DNA of 64,000 nt, taken from positions 2,418,001-2,482,000 of the forward strand of contig NC_091878.1 of assembly GCF_019399895.1 (NCBI RefSeq). Direction: 5' to 3'. A model generated the notes under the pieces. The model saw only the letters and a program-made list of their open reading frames with translations. It was not told the DNA's origin and ran no database searches. The stretch comes from Cardiocondyla obscurior (Eukaryota > Arthropoda > Insecta > Hymenoptera > Formicidae). The position numbers and the translations under genes are program-made. Positions within the stretch are counted from its first letter, which is position 1; each line of letters begins with the position of its first letter. Of the stretch, positions 36,429 through 51,400 are shown piece by piece.

Positions 36429-36471
36429 ATGCGGCCGCCGGAGAGCGTCGCAGTTTGTTACAAGATGGCGG
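36429..36471 (+). CDS. PPP4R1-like: PP4R1-like coding exon 1 (two possible ATGs)
   Basis: The exon ends ATG GCG G before the donor GTGAGTGAG (GT at 36472). The ATG at 36465 gives MA-D, matching the MAD start of vertebrate PPP4R1, and is preferred. An in-frame ATG at 36429 would add twelve residues (MRPPESVAVCYK). The frame is closed further upstream by a TGA. With the preferred start only seven coding bases lie in this exon. Confidence 0.65.
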
Positions 36472-39400
36472 GTGAGTGAGTGCCTGTGGATTGAACAGGG
36501 CCTGATACGAAGAAACACGACGGATTTTCCGCTAACCCGTGGCGTTTGTGGGTTTCAGATATATCCTACGTCCAGACAGAGGATCTAGAGGATCCGGATG
36601 AGGGTGAGTACCCTTTCCGGGCATGTATATTTTGCGCGGGCGGTCGGTGCCGTCCGACACGCGCGCGATGGCGAGGCGCAGCACGTTTGACTCGGCGTGG
36701 CGCCGCCGCGTGATCGTCCAACGTCGACGAAAGCATAATTCCCTTGTCACTTCAATACGCGTACGTGTGTGCCGCGCGGCACGGCAAGTCGTCACGACGT
36801 GGCGCGATCCCAGCTCGACTCGCCGCAACGGGTTTCGAGGTTAGGATCGCGGCGCACCGCGAGACCGGGCGTGCCGTGCGAGACGTCGTCGAGCATGTCG
36901 ACTATCGGGGGGGCTACGAGGAAAGGCCGTGCGCAGAATGGACCGCTCTTGCACGCGCGGCCGTGACAATGCCACGGCAACGCATTTCGTGAAATTACGG
37001 GGCGGTTCTGTCCGCCGTGAGGGGGCGCTACGCCGCGCCACGCAACGCCACGCCGCGCGCCGTGTTTATCTCGACGAGAGGGAAAAAAGAAAGACTCGAC
37101 CAATGCAGCGGTGAGAGAGACGGAGGGAGAATATGCACGTCCGCGTCGTGTAAGTATCCTTTTGTCGTTGCGCGTTATCCGTTAGAGAATAGGATATGTT
37201 CGAATACCGGATCTCCTTCGACAACGGCGACGGAGTCGCAGCAACCACCTGCGATTCGCATTGTAAAAGATACGCACTGGCGCCAGATCGATAAGATCTT
37301 CAGATTTCGCCCGGCGTCAATATTAGGCGGATATTGTCTCGGTCATCGGTCGCAGGAATTTTCCCCGACGCGATCAGCGCTATCGAGAGTAGATCGACGT
37401 CGCGCGAGAAGTGTTTTTCGTCTTTCAAAATTAATCGCGAAGTCAATAAAAATTAATTATCCAATACAGCGAACCGTGGGAGGTATATGTAGCACGTATT
37501 CCCGTTAACATCCGAGCCAGAAATGTAAATTCGTTAAAATTATAGCAATTCTAATTCATGTAAAGATATGTTAAAGATACGTTCGCGCAGCCTCAATTTT
37601 CTAGATGAGAAACGAGAGTCGAATATATGATTGATATACGTGGAGGCACATGTGGATACCATTATAACTGAAAACGCGTAATGACCGTTCGCCGACGTCT
37701 AAAATACAGTGTGTTCGAGGCGCAGAGGAGTCGAGACGAAGGTCAGAGTCACGAAGAGTGGCGGCATCTCAGCAGATTAAAGAAAACGGCGCAGTTAGCG
37801 CGCGCGATTCCTTCCCCCTATCGGGGTTACTGATCTCGGGTTCCTCTATCGTCTATTTGCGAGTGCCATCTGTCGTAAGTAGTAGAGCCGTATCATGGGG
37901 TCGGTCCTCGCCGGTGATCGCCGAAAAAATCGCCCGAATCTCCTCTTTGAAGAGCCCAAAAGCGCGTCGCGCACGGATCTCGTTGCCGCTTCAAGTTAAA
38001 CGTGAATAATTTGTCTCGGGACTATGCGCCACGTAACGAACGCCAGTTTGTTCCGCTCGGTACACGTACACGCATTTATCTTCGCTCTCGCTTCTTCGTT
38101 ACTTTCTCATCCGACCCGCGGGTGTCTTCTCCGTCGGCCAAGTTGGTCCTAGCCGTCTTTATCTCGCATTCCAGAGAACGCTTTATCAGCTCCGCGCCGC
38201 TTATACTTCTAAGCGTGTCTAGATAGAAAGAGAGTACTCGGATCAGTAACCTTCTTCGAAGTCGAAGCATGCTCGAATCTAGATCGAGATGATCGAGAGA
38301 ACGTTCCGCGTGAACGATAGCTGTTGCGTAGAGTAAATGATTCAATCAGCTGTGAGTCATTGGTGCATGAGCTGTTCTTCTTTTTTATAATCGCGCAAAA
38401 AAGAAATATATAATTAATCGCGAACGATTAGATATCTATTTAGAACTGTTGCGCGTACAGTAACACGTTGCATAAAATTGGCGACTCGCTTAAAAGTTCA
38501 TTGATGCGTTTTATTACTACGCGTATAACGAAAACACGATTTTGCTTCTGCGAAAGGGGGACTCTTTATTAAGTGAATTCCTTGATTAATCATCGTCAAC
38601 GCGAATTGTCATGTAATCCTGTTGACTGCATTGCCTAGATTACGCATCTAGATCACGTGGAAAAATTTTAATTCGATGTGCAGACGCAATCTCTCGAGGG
38701 AATAACTATGTGTGATTCATACAATCATATATAAATTTAATGAACTCACGCGAGGATCGGAACGTAACGCATTGCGAACATTAATTACATGTCGCACATA
38801 ACGAAAGTCATAAGCATTTTTTACATATATTTTTTTATTGTAAAACTTAATGTAGAATAATTTAAAATTAAAAAAATAAAGTATTGCATAGTATTGTGTG
38901 ACAATGACCGTGGAAACCATGGTAACTGCCGGTAATCGATCGCGATTATGTAAATTATTTGGTAACTGGCCGTGACAGTTGCTGCACTTAGACAGTTCTC
39001 AAGCATTGATGACTCCAGCTTTTTATCCATATGATGAAATTGTTTCGAAATTATTTACGGCTAATTCGACGTTTATCTTTATCTCATTTTGCTCTGGCGA
39101 ACACTTCTTAACTAGCACTTAACTGGGATTTATAAATGCCAAAGAGATAAATTTAGGAATTTTCAGAGGAATAGGCAGCTTAGTCGATTAACGATAAGTT
39201 GAGCCGTGTCCTGTCAGAAGGACGTTTAAAATTGCTTTCATAACGGAAAGTAATTGCGAGAATGAAATACTTATTTGCAGAAAAATGAAGGAGGATTCCC
39301 GTGGAATCGTGCGCGATGTAAATCGGTCGTCATCTTCAGCGATGATAGCGCAAGATTTTCTGTCATTTCGTTCGATTTTTGCATAATTTTTAATTCACTT

Positions 39401-42400
39401 CGCCTTTCGCTTTTCGTTATGATTTATAAAGTTTTTGTGAGCTTCCCTTTCAGACGTCTCGTCGGGAATATCTTTTTCTTTCCGCCGCGTAACGTCGACT
39501 TTATCCGACCGGACATGAGGACGGATAAGGGGCGATAGTGACGGGGGTAGGGGGAAGGTATACGGGGTATGGAACGAGTATAGACGGATGTATAAAGAAA
39601 CTTTAATTTCTTGGCATTGCGTGAAGTTCCTTGCCCTTTCAGCCTTTTCGGTTCGGTGGTCTGTTTTTGATAGGAAGACTACGCCGTCGTCTAGACGCGG
39701 TCAGAGGGGGGTTACCTCGGCTTTTATAATCGCAACACGAAACGCACCCCTTGACGTGCTCGAACGCAAAAATACCAGTTTTTTTCCTCCCTCCTCCTTC
39801 TCTTTCTCTCTCTCTTTTTCGCTTCTTCTTCTTTTCTCGTACGCGTCAGTCTTTTCTATTCTTTTCGACCGTCGCTCTTCCTATGCCTATGTATGGGCGC
39901 GTTACATTAAAATGATTTATTCACCTTATTAAATTCGCATTCGAGACTAGCTAAGTACGCGCAGTAGACATCCCGGCGAATCGCAAAACCGGACCCCGTT
40001 ACCCTTTCGAGACGACAAACTTCGCGATGCGTTTGCATACTTCTTTTTTTTACCCCTCCTCTCTCCCTTTCTCTCTCTCTCTCTTTTGCTATTAAAAATT
40101 GTTTTTATATTCCTCTGAGCGTTTCGCGGTGGATCGTAGACGACACCTGTTTTAATCTTCTTAGAGATCATTTTTCAATATAAATAAAAAGTAGTTTATC
40201 ATTTGTTCGAAATCCTTTTACACGCGTCTAGTTCAAGTTTCTTTCTCTTTTTTTAAAGATAAAAAATTGAACGATTAATTAAACAAATTTTATAAGTATA
40301 ATTTTTTAAAAACAATTTTGTTAAATCTAAAATATGTGCGTTATAAAAAAGAAAATACGGAAACATTTGTGAATAGTTTTCGAATATTCGAAATATGCGG
40401 ATACGTGTTTTTTTCTCTCTTTTTTTTTTTTTTTTTTTTTCAAACAAAACAAACGCATGTGTGCCGTCATTTCGCCTTTGAACTAGGCAAACACGAATGA
40501 TTTCGAACTAGATAAAAACTAGGATATGTCAACATTTCTCTGTTCGTTTCTCCGCCGTCATCATGGCTTAGTTGAGCTTCAGCTTGTTTCGATGAACCGA
40601 GCTGAGAGGTGGCGCCGTCTTTCGTCGAAACGGACGATCGAACGGCGGCCGATTATTACATGACATTCCTCGAATACCATTCCAATCTCTCCCTCATCTC
40701 TTCTCTCGGCCCGGCCGGAGTCTTCCACCCTCTCTCTTTTACTCGTTTCTCTTTTCTGACCCTCTTTCTTTCTCTCGAATTCACCCTTTCTAGACGTCTT
40801 CTCGTTATAAGGGCAAGCCCGAGTCTCTTTCTCTCTCTCAGCATGCAAGAAGTTCCAATGTCGAAGTAGGCGATACGAACGATAACCATTTCGTCCTTTT
40901 CTGTCTTCTCTTGCATCCTACGTTATTCCTTGAGTAACCACGTTAGATCAATTTGACTTTTAAACAAATTTTTTTTCTTTTAATATATATATAAAAAATA
41001 AGATAGAAGCTTGTTTCTGATACCTAAATGTTAAATGTAGGCTTTTTGGCTTTAAAAATATTTATTAATTGTAGCGAAAAGAAATTCGTTTATCAAACAT
41101 TAGTACAATTTTTTTAGTCTTACGATTCAACAATTAATAGTATGTTACAAATTTATATCCATAGCTGTTCTCGTAAAACACTTTAGAAAAGATTTATTTA
41201 AGAAAGTTTTTATTTTATCTTAGAATTTTTTTTAATACTGACGATTCAATGATTTTATCGTAGAATAGTTTATAATATTTCCCTCTTCGATTATGCGTCC
41301 GCATTTCCTTCCACAACGAAACGCTGTTTAGAATGGACTGTGCTCTTACGAAAAGAGCGAACCGATAAAAACGTACGATAAAAGATACTCTCGAAGAAAT
41401 AGATTTTAAAAGAAATTCGTACGCGCGTTGCAACATTAATTTAGTTTCAGAAAAATAGAGCAACGCTTTTATATTTGTCTATTGTCGGGTATGTTAAATT
41501 GTAATATTAAATAAGAATTTTTTTTTTATTAAACCAATCGTTTATAATTTATCTTAACACAAAAAATACTTCAGGGATGCTTTAGGGAATTAGAAACAAT
41601 AATTAATGAAAAACAACCCCGTTCGTTATCGAGCTTATTATCTTACCCCGTACACATCAGTTCCATGTCTCGCGCGACTTCCGTTTTACCTCGTCCGATT
41701 TTTCGCGAAACGTTACCCACCGGCAGCATCGCGAATTCGTTCTCGCCGGGGGTTGTCGACGACAGAGCACTGTGAGAAATATCGATTCGCGGTCGTCTTC
41801 CATTCTGACTGTAATAGCGCGATACGAAGCTCTGAAGAAGGACAGTGCCCGACACCCTGTTGCGGCGAGAGGGACGGAGAGAAAGGATAGAAGTCGTCGG
41901 TAGTGAAGATAGTACGATTTCTCGTAAAGCCACGAGAGCGAACCCATTCATAAAGACGAAGCCGTGACTAACGAGCAAGGAGAAACAGGCGTGAGCTTTG
42001 GTGCCCATCCATCCCTTTCTACCCTTTCAGTCGTCCTTCTGTCCATTCCCGATCTACTTTTTTTTACGTCTTTTCTTTTTTTTTTTTTCTTTCTCTCTTT
42101 CTCTCTTTCGCAGTAGCACAGTTATTTTACCAATTAATCGGACAGTACTTCCGTCTGTACTCGCTAATTCTGTCATTTACGTTTCGATACTTTCTTTTAA
42201 TTAAAGATGTAACTAACAATAACGAACCATGAATAATATTTAATTATTGGAGTTCGTACCGGCGGTCGATTAATATTAAAAACTTTATCAAAGTTTCGAC
42301 TTTAATGAAAGTATGAAATCACATTTTATGCCTCAATGAAACGCAATTTCACAATTCGGTACATTTTAATGCTGTACGTACGCGAAAGTAATTTCTACGT

Positions 42401-45400
42401 TTATTCGTAGAGTGGAAATGTTTGGCATGAAGTATGATTGTTCGTACTTATAGCGCAGATAATGGACCGTGTCGAAATTGTACTAGTTTCAACTCGAGAA
42501 TCGAAATATCGCGCGAGTTGTAAACAGTTGTAAACGAGACTTTATTTAAATTAAAAAAAAAAAGGAGAAAGGGAAAAAAATGAGATAAAAAATTTAATGC
42601 AGATTATTTATGGAAAAACTTTTGACCGGAAGACAGTAAACAGTTCTAAGGTGTCCCGTGCATTTGTAGCTAATTCTCGTAGTGGACGCAACGAAGCGTA
42701 TTTGCCACAGGTAGCGTTTTACTTCTTCTCGAACGAGGTATCCCGTTCTGTTCCCTTCGAGTCCTTCTTCGAAAGAGAAAACACGGGCAAGAAGTGATAC
42801 AATCCGCAATCGGACGTACGCGAACGATGACAAGTGGCGGGCAACGAACGGCGTCCTTTCTGGTAGAACGCTTCCGCGTTCTGTCGCGCGAACCGATCTC
42901 CAGGAAGAATGCAACATCGCCGATGACAACGCGCCTCTCCTTCCGTTTGTTTCCAGAAGCGCTCGTTTAGGAATCGTGCCGATGTCATTGTCGCGAACCG
43001 TTGCAATACCGCGGAAATCACACAACGCGCCTTTCTGCGATCTTTCAAAGTCGGCCTGAGACGTGGCCACAGTGCATTGTAGCTTTTTATATTTTGTAAC
43101 AAATATCTATGTACTGTATCAGTAAATTAGCATATTTACCTAAATGAATATACATATAGGAAATGTATATCGAAATAGTAGATTATACATTCGAGATCGG
43201 CCTAGTTTAAGAGTGAATTAAAGTTAAATAAAAACATGCACGCGTTCGCGTTTCTCTATTCGGGGTGCGGATTTGCTCCGGGAATAAAATCGAGTTTTTT
43301 TTTGTCAGAAATTTCATGTTATCAACTTATAGTAAGTGATATATTTCCATCTGTCATTATAAATTCATAGAATTCGAGATTTCGCGTAGACAGACTTTGC
43401 CAGGTATATACACCGCGTAATACGTATACGATGCATTTCACCTGATCGGGAACAGGATAGGTAAGCTTCGAAGGGGAAAGTTTTGATTGGGTTACGAGGA
43501 CCGCTGGTACGACAGAGGGATCGATGGATATCCCGGAAACGGAAAAGCTCGATGTAAACGCACGCACCCTCCGCGCTCTCTGACCCTACCATCTCCCTGC
43601 CGTGTCCCTATCTGTCTTTTTCTCTCTTTTTTTTTTCGTGTGGCCTTGGCACAACGTTCGATGGAAAACCGCGGCGGTCCTTTCCTCCCTTTTTCGGTCG
43701 GAGGAAGGGAAGAGAGGGAGAGAGAGAGAGAGATAAAAAAAAAAAACAATCTCGCTAATTTTCCATCGCGTACAAGGGCACTGGGACAACCACCCTGTGA
43801 AACCGATGTGCTTCCCCACTTTCGAGTATTCAGTTGTGCTTGTTCGCGCTTCAAAGCGAACGCCGCATCAAAGGTGCGCCTCGACATTTATCGGACTAAA
43901 ACCGTCGAACCTCGTAAACCCATGGAGCACCAATGGCACTGCCTCGTGGATAATTTACGAGCCGCGACACTCCATAGACACAGGATTCAATTCCATCTAT
44001 CTTGAACTTGAGATTTTCTTCGCGAGATTAAACAATACGCGCGGCATTTTTTATAATCGCAAATATTTTTTTTTTTTTGATTGATTAATTTAATTTTGAC
44101 GTTAAAAGTGATTGATTATTTTAATAAAGACACATTTTTCTGTACGCGAAATATGCAAGAGCCTCGAAAAATTTTGACACAGATTTATCTCGTCGTCTTT
44201 TAATATTATAAGTTTTATAAAACGCTTTTAAAAGATTCTTTCTCATACGTTTTTATCACGCTTTATTAATTGCGCAAATGCATTTGATATTCTTGAGAAA
44301 GGGCGATACGGAGATAGATTCGAAGCGATAAGTTTATTCGAGAAACGGCCGATGGTCCCATTAATCAAATCTCGAAGAAGCAGAAGTAGGGAACGAGCAG
44401 CACAGTTCTTCTGATCTGAATAAAATGCGTCGTACAAACGAGAGCGTGCATGACCGGTGTGTTATCAGGTGTTCCCAGGGGAATGAGATAACGACGGAAT
44501 ATGTCGTAACATATCTTTACTTTCCCCGTGTATCCCCTTTTTTTCTCACGCGTGCCGGCAATATCTATACATACATGAGATGTTTTATTACATTTTCAAG
44601 TTTATACTTAAAAATAAATGCAATCACGATTAAACGTTTAAATATTGAAAATAGAGTACGTTGAAAGAATTATATTTTAGCGTATCAAAAATTTTTTTAT
44701 TCTTAATTTTGTCTCATTTTTTTTTTCTATTGTAAAAACATTTTTTTGCGCGATTAAGAAAATTATTTTTTAATTTTAATTTTTATTTATTCGGTTTAAG
44801 CATCGCGTAGTTAAATGCGGTAACCAACTCACTTAAATCGGACGAGTCTGACATTTCTTTTTCGGAATGCTCACGTGGATTCTTGTACGCCGCGAACGTT
44901 CCACGTGTATGAATGCTTAGTGTAAATAAAATTCCAGACTGCACTCCGTGCGCCCGTGTGTCGCCGGAACAACGGCGGCGTTCTCCAGGTGCACAAACTT
45001 CCGTTATCGTATTCCTTTCCACTATCATATATTTCCCGAGTAAAACGCAGTGTCGGGGAACCGGTGGTTATCGAACATTTCGATGTTTTCTTTCAACCCT
45101 CATATGTTCGGTTGACGTTTACTCATTTATGACTTTTAAGCGACTAAACTACGACGCGTAAAACGATAATTTATGCCTCAATAACGTTAAATTATATTTT
45201 CTTCGAAGTACCAAACATAAATTGTTAAACTTGAGAAGAGTTACGATGATAAGCACGTGTGCATACAAGTTTCCCCAGGGGTTAATTAAATTTTTTAAAA
45301 AACATAAGCTTTATTTTTTGAAATTAATATCGAAAATCAAAATTTCTTTGTTATCGTTTAGAATTGCAGCAGTAATGTAGATTACATGATTTAACGTTTA

Positions 45401-48400
45401 ATCGCAATTAATAAAATTTGTACAATAAGCGACATTAATAATATTTAATATCAAGTATTATATTTAATCGTTTGTTTTTACCCGGCATAAGTACGATTGA
45501 CGTTCGATGACTCGAGACGAGAACGAGGTCGAAGCTCAAAGCGGCACGACGAACGGCCGTCACGGAATCCGTCGGTTCCCGCGCAATTGTTGCGACAATT
45601 TAGCGCCGTTGTCTCCATCTCCTCCTTCGTTATCTCGCCAACAAGTTAATCTTTATAAATAGCCCGAGCCACGGTTATATTTAATCCTGACCCTCGCGGT
45701 CGCAGCTTCCATGTTGATACTTCTCGACTCCGCATCGTCAACGTCGATTTAGCGCAAGACTTGATACTTGAAGCACAGTAGAGATAACCGCAATATTCGC
45801 CCGTCTTTTTGTTATTCCGAAAGAAAGTGCTTGGAAAAAAAATTTCAATCGAGAGCTCTTTCAACTTTCTATTTCCGTATCACTTTCCCAACATTGAAAA
45901 CGTTACCCTACCGAGAACTAATGCGCGAAAAAAAATTGTCTCTTTAATTGCATACGATTATTTAACGATTTAAACGTTTGTTAAGAATTAAGAAAAAAGT
46001 TAACTTTGAATTTAATTGATTTCGGTGAACGCATTAAATTTTGCAGAATGGATGATTTTAGTTAACTAGATAGACCCACCGTTTTTCAAAATGACATTCC
46101 TCAAGTAAAGACGTTTCTTTGGTATAATATGAAATGAGTATTTACGCTGATAATATCCGTTGGATCGTTCCACACAGGGACTATGTCAATTGAGAGGCTA
46201 ACGGGATTGTGACATTGATACGATATCTCGGAAGTATTAATCTTTCTCGCGATGAAGCGAGTACGCTCGTTTGACATATCTGTCGACCGCGCGTTGTCAA
46301 ACTGTCTCTATCGCTTCTATTGCTTCTTGTCTCGCGTTTCAAGAGTCACCGCTCTGATATTTCTAGTGGTTCTTCGGTCAACCTAATTTCAGACACGACT
46401 GGTAATCGATCGTTTCTTAGGCTCTACCCCCCATTTTCTCGCGAATATATACGTCCATTTTACGCTGCCGAATAACGGGCGCCCACCGCAGCCGCGCTGA
46501 TCGATCGTTCAGTTCTAATTTTTCGTCTTTTACGCGAGAGATAGGAGCGCGGCATCGATTTTGCGTCGTTTCCCGGCTCATCAATGAGAGCACATTGTTC
46601 CTAGCGAGCGGCACGAGCGATTCTTCAGACAAGACCCCAAGCAAAATGGTTCGTATGAGTTAATCTTAGGGCTCGACCGGCAATAAAACCGGACTGCCCT
46701 TACATTCCTGGGTAATGCGTCGCCTGCTATTTTAAGCCCGGGGTTTAATAAACTTACGTCGCTTAATTAGAGCAACATTTCTCCTAATTCGTCTTCGCCT
46801 GCGTTTTCATCCGCCTTTTAACCGGCCAACCAGACGTTTGTCCGCTATCGCGATAATTCTCCCCATATCATATACATATCATCGCGCGTGTAATTCCGCG
46901 ATTACGATTAAGAATTTGTAAATGGAAATATTAACGAGCTTTTTGATTAATTAATTTTTTCTTACTTATCAATTTTTATAAATAACGGTTCAACGGCTAA
47001 AACTTTTAAATTTAACTGACAAAAAAAATTTTTTTTTAATATTATAATTTATGTAAGCGAATAATGAACGAAGTAAAATTTAATGATATTATAATTGTGC
47101 CAATATAATTGATTGAAAATGTTAATTATTGGCTATTTATAGTGTCTCGTATTATTATAGAATAATTGCTTCGGAAATTTTGAGGCTTCGATTAATCGGC
47201 GGATTTATAATTTATCAATGATAAGCGCTACATGGCAATTTAAAAATAGGTCCTGGAATCTATACGCCTGGCGCATCATCGTCTAAGTTTAGCCCGCCAG
47301 ATGGAAAGGAATTAACACGATTTTTCATGGATAGAAATATTTTTATTCCACGAACATAACGTCTTTGCGAACTGCGCGTTTACGCATCGTGGATAATGTC
47401 TAGGAAGTAGTGTGCATGCGATTTTTCTGCTTTTCCGCTTATTCCTTGTGTATTCGCGTGTACTAATACGAGCATCGAAGTCGCACGACCCGTATCCTCT
47501 GCCTCTGCCTTTCAGTTTCCGCTTCTCTTCCGCCCGACTTGCTACAACACGAGACGTTATATATATGTATATTCGTCCAAATATCGTATTGCTCGATTCG
47601 TCCAAAATATCATATCTTCACGGAATGAATCGAGCGATTGCGAGACATGAAATCGCATTTCTGTCTGTATGTGCTCGACATCTGTTATTATTTCTTTTTT
47701 TTAATTTTTTAATTTTTAACAATTTACGCCACGTGTAATTAAGCGGCGCGATTATTTTCGACCAAGTCAACGATTTCAGTGTGTTATTTTTGAATATTCC
47801 GCACGTTAACACTTTGACGAATACTCGGATCCAGATTTAAATTGGAAAATCTATTCGGTCTTGATAAATGCGATGTTTTGACAGGTACCAGCATTGAATT
47901 AGTATTCTTCGCGAGATCAAAGCGTTATGTTAATAGTGTTTCATTACGCCGTTTCTGTACGCATTCTACGCGCCGCGAGGCTAGTTACACGCCGGCTAGT
48001 TTTAGAACGCTATTTGCATCCGTCACGCGTACGTCTTTTCAGCCCGTCTTTCGAATTTCTTCTTGCACCCTAGGTCGATTCTTCCCCGGCTTACTACATC
48101 AACGCACCCCCTCGTCGTACTTGTTTTCGCCGTACGCACCGAGTGCGTACTTTCTCTCTTGTCTTCGATCGTTTCTGCACTTCCCTCCCGCATATTGTAG
48201 ACGTCATATCTCTCTCTTTCTCTTTGCTCGTGACTATCACGCAAGCTTACGTGCGTACCGTGCAGAGCTGCGCAACGTGTATACGCTCAGTCCATACTAT
48301 GATACTATCAATGAATGACTGACTGTCTGGCGTGTGTGACGCGGCCACGCACATTGACCATAATGACTTATCTCTTATTCCTTTCCTCTCTTTTCTTCTC

Positions 48401-51400
48401 CCTCTCATTTTTTAAATACTTTTCTTGATGTTTGTCGTTGTTACGTAAGCATGCTTTTCTAATTTTGTATAATACAAGTGGGTTTTCTTAGTATTTCGTG
48501 AAAATTGCTGGTTAAAATTTTTTCTCTTACCTTTCCTTCCGCTTGTTTTTTTTTTTTTTTTAAATTGTATAATATATCGATAATTTATTTAATGTAAAAA
48601 ATAATTTAAAAGGAAAGATACTTATTAACAGTTTGAATATCTGCGTATCTTTAACTACAAAAAAGTTAAGCCATTTTTCAAAAGAAAATAATGCTGACTA
48701 CTATTGGTACTATTTCACCGCGTTGATATTACCCGCAGGGCATAATCCCTATAATTAATAATCATTACCATACGTGATAACACATCCACGGTCAAAATCG
48801 TCGTCACGAAAGCGAAAAATACTACCGTTTATTAAGCAAGCTGCCGTTTGACGAAATAACTCGAGGAATAAACGCGACGAGATGGAGAAAAAAAAAAAAA
48901 AAAAAAAAATTGAGAGAGAGAGAGAATTAAGATAGGAATAAACGCGCTCGAAAGAAAGAAAGAGAAAATAGAACCGAGCGGAATATAATCGCGTTACTCT
49001 TCTCATATTTTTCGTCCACCTCCGTTTACCGTCGTCTCTCTTTTATCCGGCTTGCTCTCTTTTCATCTCGCACCGTCCGCAGCCGCGTTCTCCATTTCGG
49101 TCGGTCTTTCGAGCCTTCACGCTCCGCTATCCGGCGAATATTAACGGCGTAGAGCGTACGATACAGAGGCGTACGATGCAATCAATGAATGACGGCATAG
49201 TGCGGAACGTACGGCGGCCGTGATGACTTTTCTTATCTGACGCTCCTCTTCCTCTTCTCTCTCCGCGCGACCGTATCCACCCTGGCCTTTCCGTAGTACG
49301 GTTTCCTTCAGCTTTGTACACGTGCACGCACGCACGTATATATTCGTCGCATTTTTACACCTCCCTGACTCCTGCCACCCCCGCGGCCATCCACCGCTTT
49401 TTCCTCCTTCGTCTCTTTCTGCGTGCTCTCCCCTACTTCGTTCTTTCTTCCGGTTTGCCTTACTTGCGACGTATACGTCGGGTACAGGACACGGGAAGAA
49501 AGTTTGTAAAAAGTAAAAGCATCTGGATACTTGATTTTACTTATTTATTTATTTTTATTGATTTTTTTTTTCGATTTCTTTTTACGAAATCGAGCTAGAA
49601 TTTTTTTACAACTTGTGGCTTACAGAAATATACAACGAAGGTTTTTTTCTTTTTTTTTTTATTAGTTTATTAGATTAGTTGTAATGTCAATAAGATAGGT
49701 AGCTTAAAAGATCTGGAAGAATTATTTACCGTTTAAGTTTGAATAAGATATCACTTGTATAATTTTTATAAACTATCATGGGTGTGCTTCGTTTCGTACA
49801 AGCTTTGATTTTGAAAGCTATGAGATATTCTAGCGTGGAGCTACATACGCTGCAGCGTTAGTTTAAACACGGAATCTTATTAAAAAATAAGAAAGGAATA
49901 AAAACGAAATAAATTAGGAAAAAAGAATTTATATTTCGTTTCCCATATACATTAATTTTTCCGTGCTACTGTATTCGTGAGTATTCATTTTAATCACTCT
50001 AAAGAAGTCCGCGTATTTCCGAGAGTACGGTAGTCTATTTTTATTTCCTTTTCGCGTGAGATACGTAGATCCTGTATAAGCAAAATATCGACCACCAGAG
50101 ACGCTGTTCGAAATCGAATTTTTTCGCATGGCTTTTGTCTTCGCGTAACTCTTTCCAAATAGAATTTTGCAAATCCGGAGAGGGATTCTGATCTTCGCGG
50201 CAGATTTCATCGAATTGTCTTTTTGAGTCTTGAAATATCGGTTCAGGACGTCGGTCTCGAATTCGGAAAGCACGCTGGGCACAGATTGGGAGAGTTCTAC
50301 GTCGTCCTCTTCCTCGTCGTCGTCGTCGTCGTCGTCACCGGTCGTGGCTATCGATCGGTCGCGGGCGTCGGCGTCGGTGCCGCTCGGTGGCGCCCCCGTC
50401 AGCTCCGGACGGCGGCGACGGCGCTCTGCGTCGCTGCCATCCGCCCTGGGGGGCGGCGGGGGACAAAGCAGAGGATGGAAGAGGGGGGTGGGGGGCATCG
50501 ACACGCAGAGCGATCGTGCCTTTGGTGGAGCCGGCAAGAACCCGGCGTGTACGTCGGCGAGCCACGTTAAAAGCGGATTTATTAGCCGGTGGGGCCGCGT
50601 TCCTCCGTATCGCAAAATGTCCAGTTCGCCGTCCTTGTCGTCGTCGTTTTCGTCGACTCCGTTGTCGGCTGCCTTCGTGGTTGACGACGAGCTCCCGATA
50701 GACCGACCGCAAGACCGGGCTCGCAAAAATTGGCAAAGTGCGCGCGGCAAGTGCGATCGTCGTATTAATCTCTACTTTTTGCTTCATCGTTCGCGAAAAC
50801 GAGATAGTCGCCGCGAATTTCCGTCGTCGTCGAGTAACTTCGTCCTACCGGCGTGTCGCGACTGGCATTCGCCAAGTGCTGGTGGAAATTCGACCGTGGC
50901 ACCCGTCGAAGTTGGAAGAGGAATGCTTGAGGATAAGTGGAAAGTGCGGCGTTCCGCGGGACGCTGCGAAAATTCCGATGACGAATTGATAGTGACGGGC
51001 AAGTACGTGGTGATCTCGGGTTAAATCATGCGTGTTGGAAAGGCCGGCCTCCAGTGTCGCGTTGCGCATCGGGAAGGAACGCGGTGAGTAAAAAGTCACG
51101 AAGCGGCAGGTTATAATTCGTCATCTACGACGTTTACGAGAGGTATCCTCGAGAACGTAACGTTCGCCGGGAAGCTCGATATCGGACCCGAGTCTCAAGA
51201 CGGGCGGAATTCGTGGAGGGAAATTTTGGTTCAGCATGGCTGACGCCGCGACGACGTAGGGGTGGTTCTTCCGAAATATCGCCGACGAATTTCGCGGATG
51301 GCGATCCTCTTCGAAAGGGAAAGAGATCACTCTCGCGGACGCGAGAGTCACGAGGCGCCGGCGAAAAGCGACGAGAGATGTGCTCGTCCAGCTCCCCACG

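Noticed and set aside
41643..42008. Minus-strand frame of 121 codons starting with a true ATG (MGTKAHACFS...)
   Set aside because: Two other frames are open over the same bases, no family is recognised and no promoter or splice context is visible. It could be a small gene, but nothing in the sequence supports it beyond length.
42594..43102. Two overlapping minus-strand frames of 158 and 127 codons
   Set aside because: They begin with GTG and TTG, overlap each other in a GC-shifted patch, and resemble no known protein.
44783..45028. Minus-strand 81-codon frame ending SDSSDLSELVTAFNYAMLKP N
   Set aside because: The acidic tail looks protein-like, but the rest does not, and nothing nearby suggests a gene.
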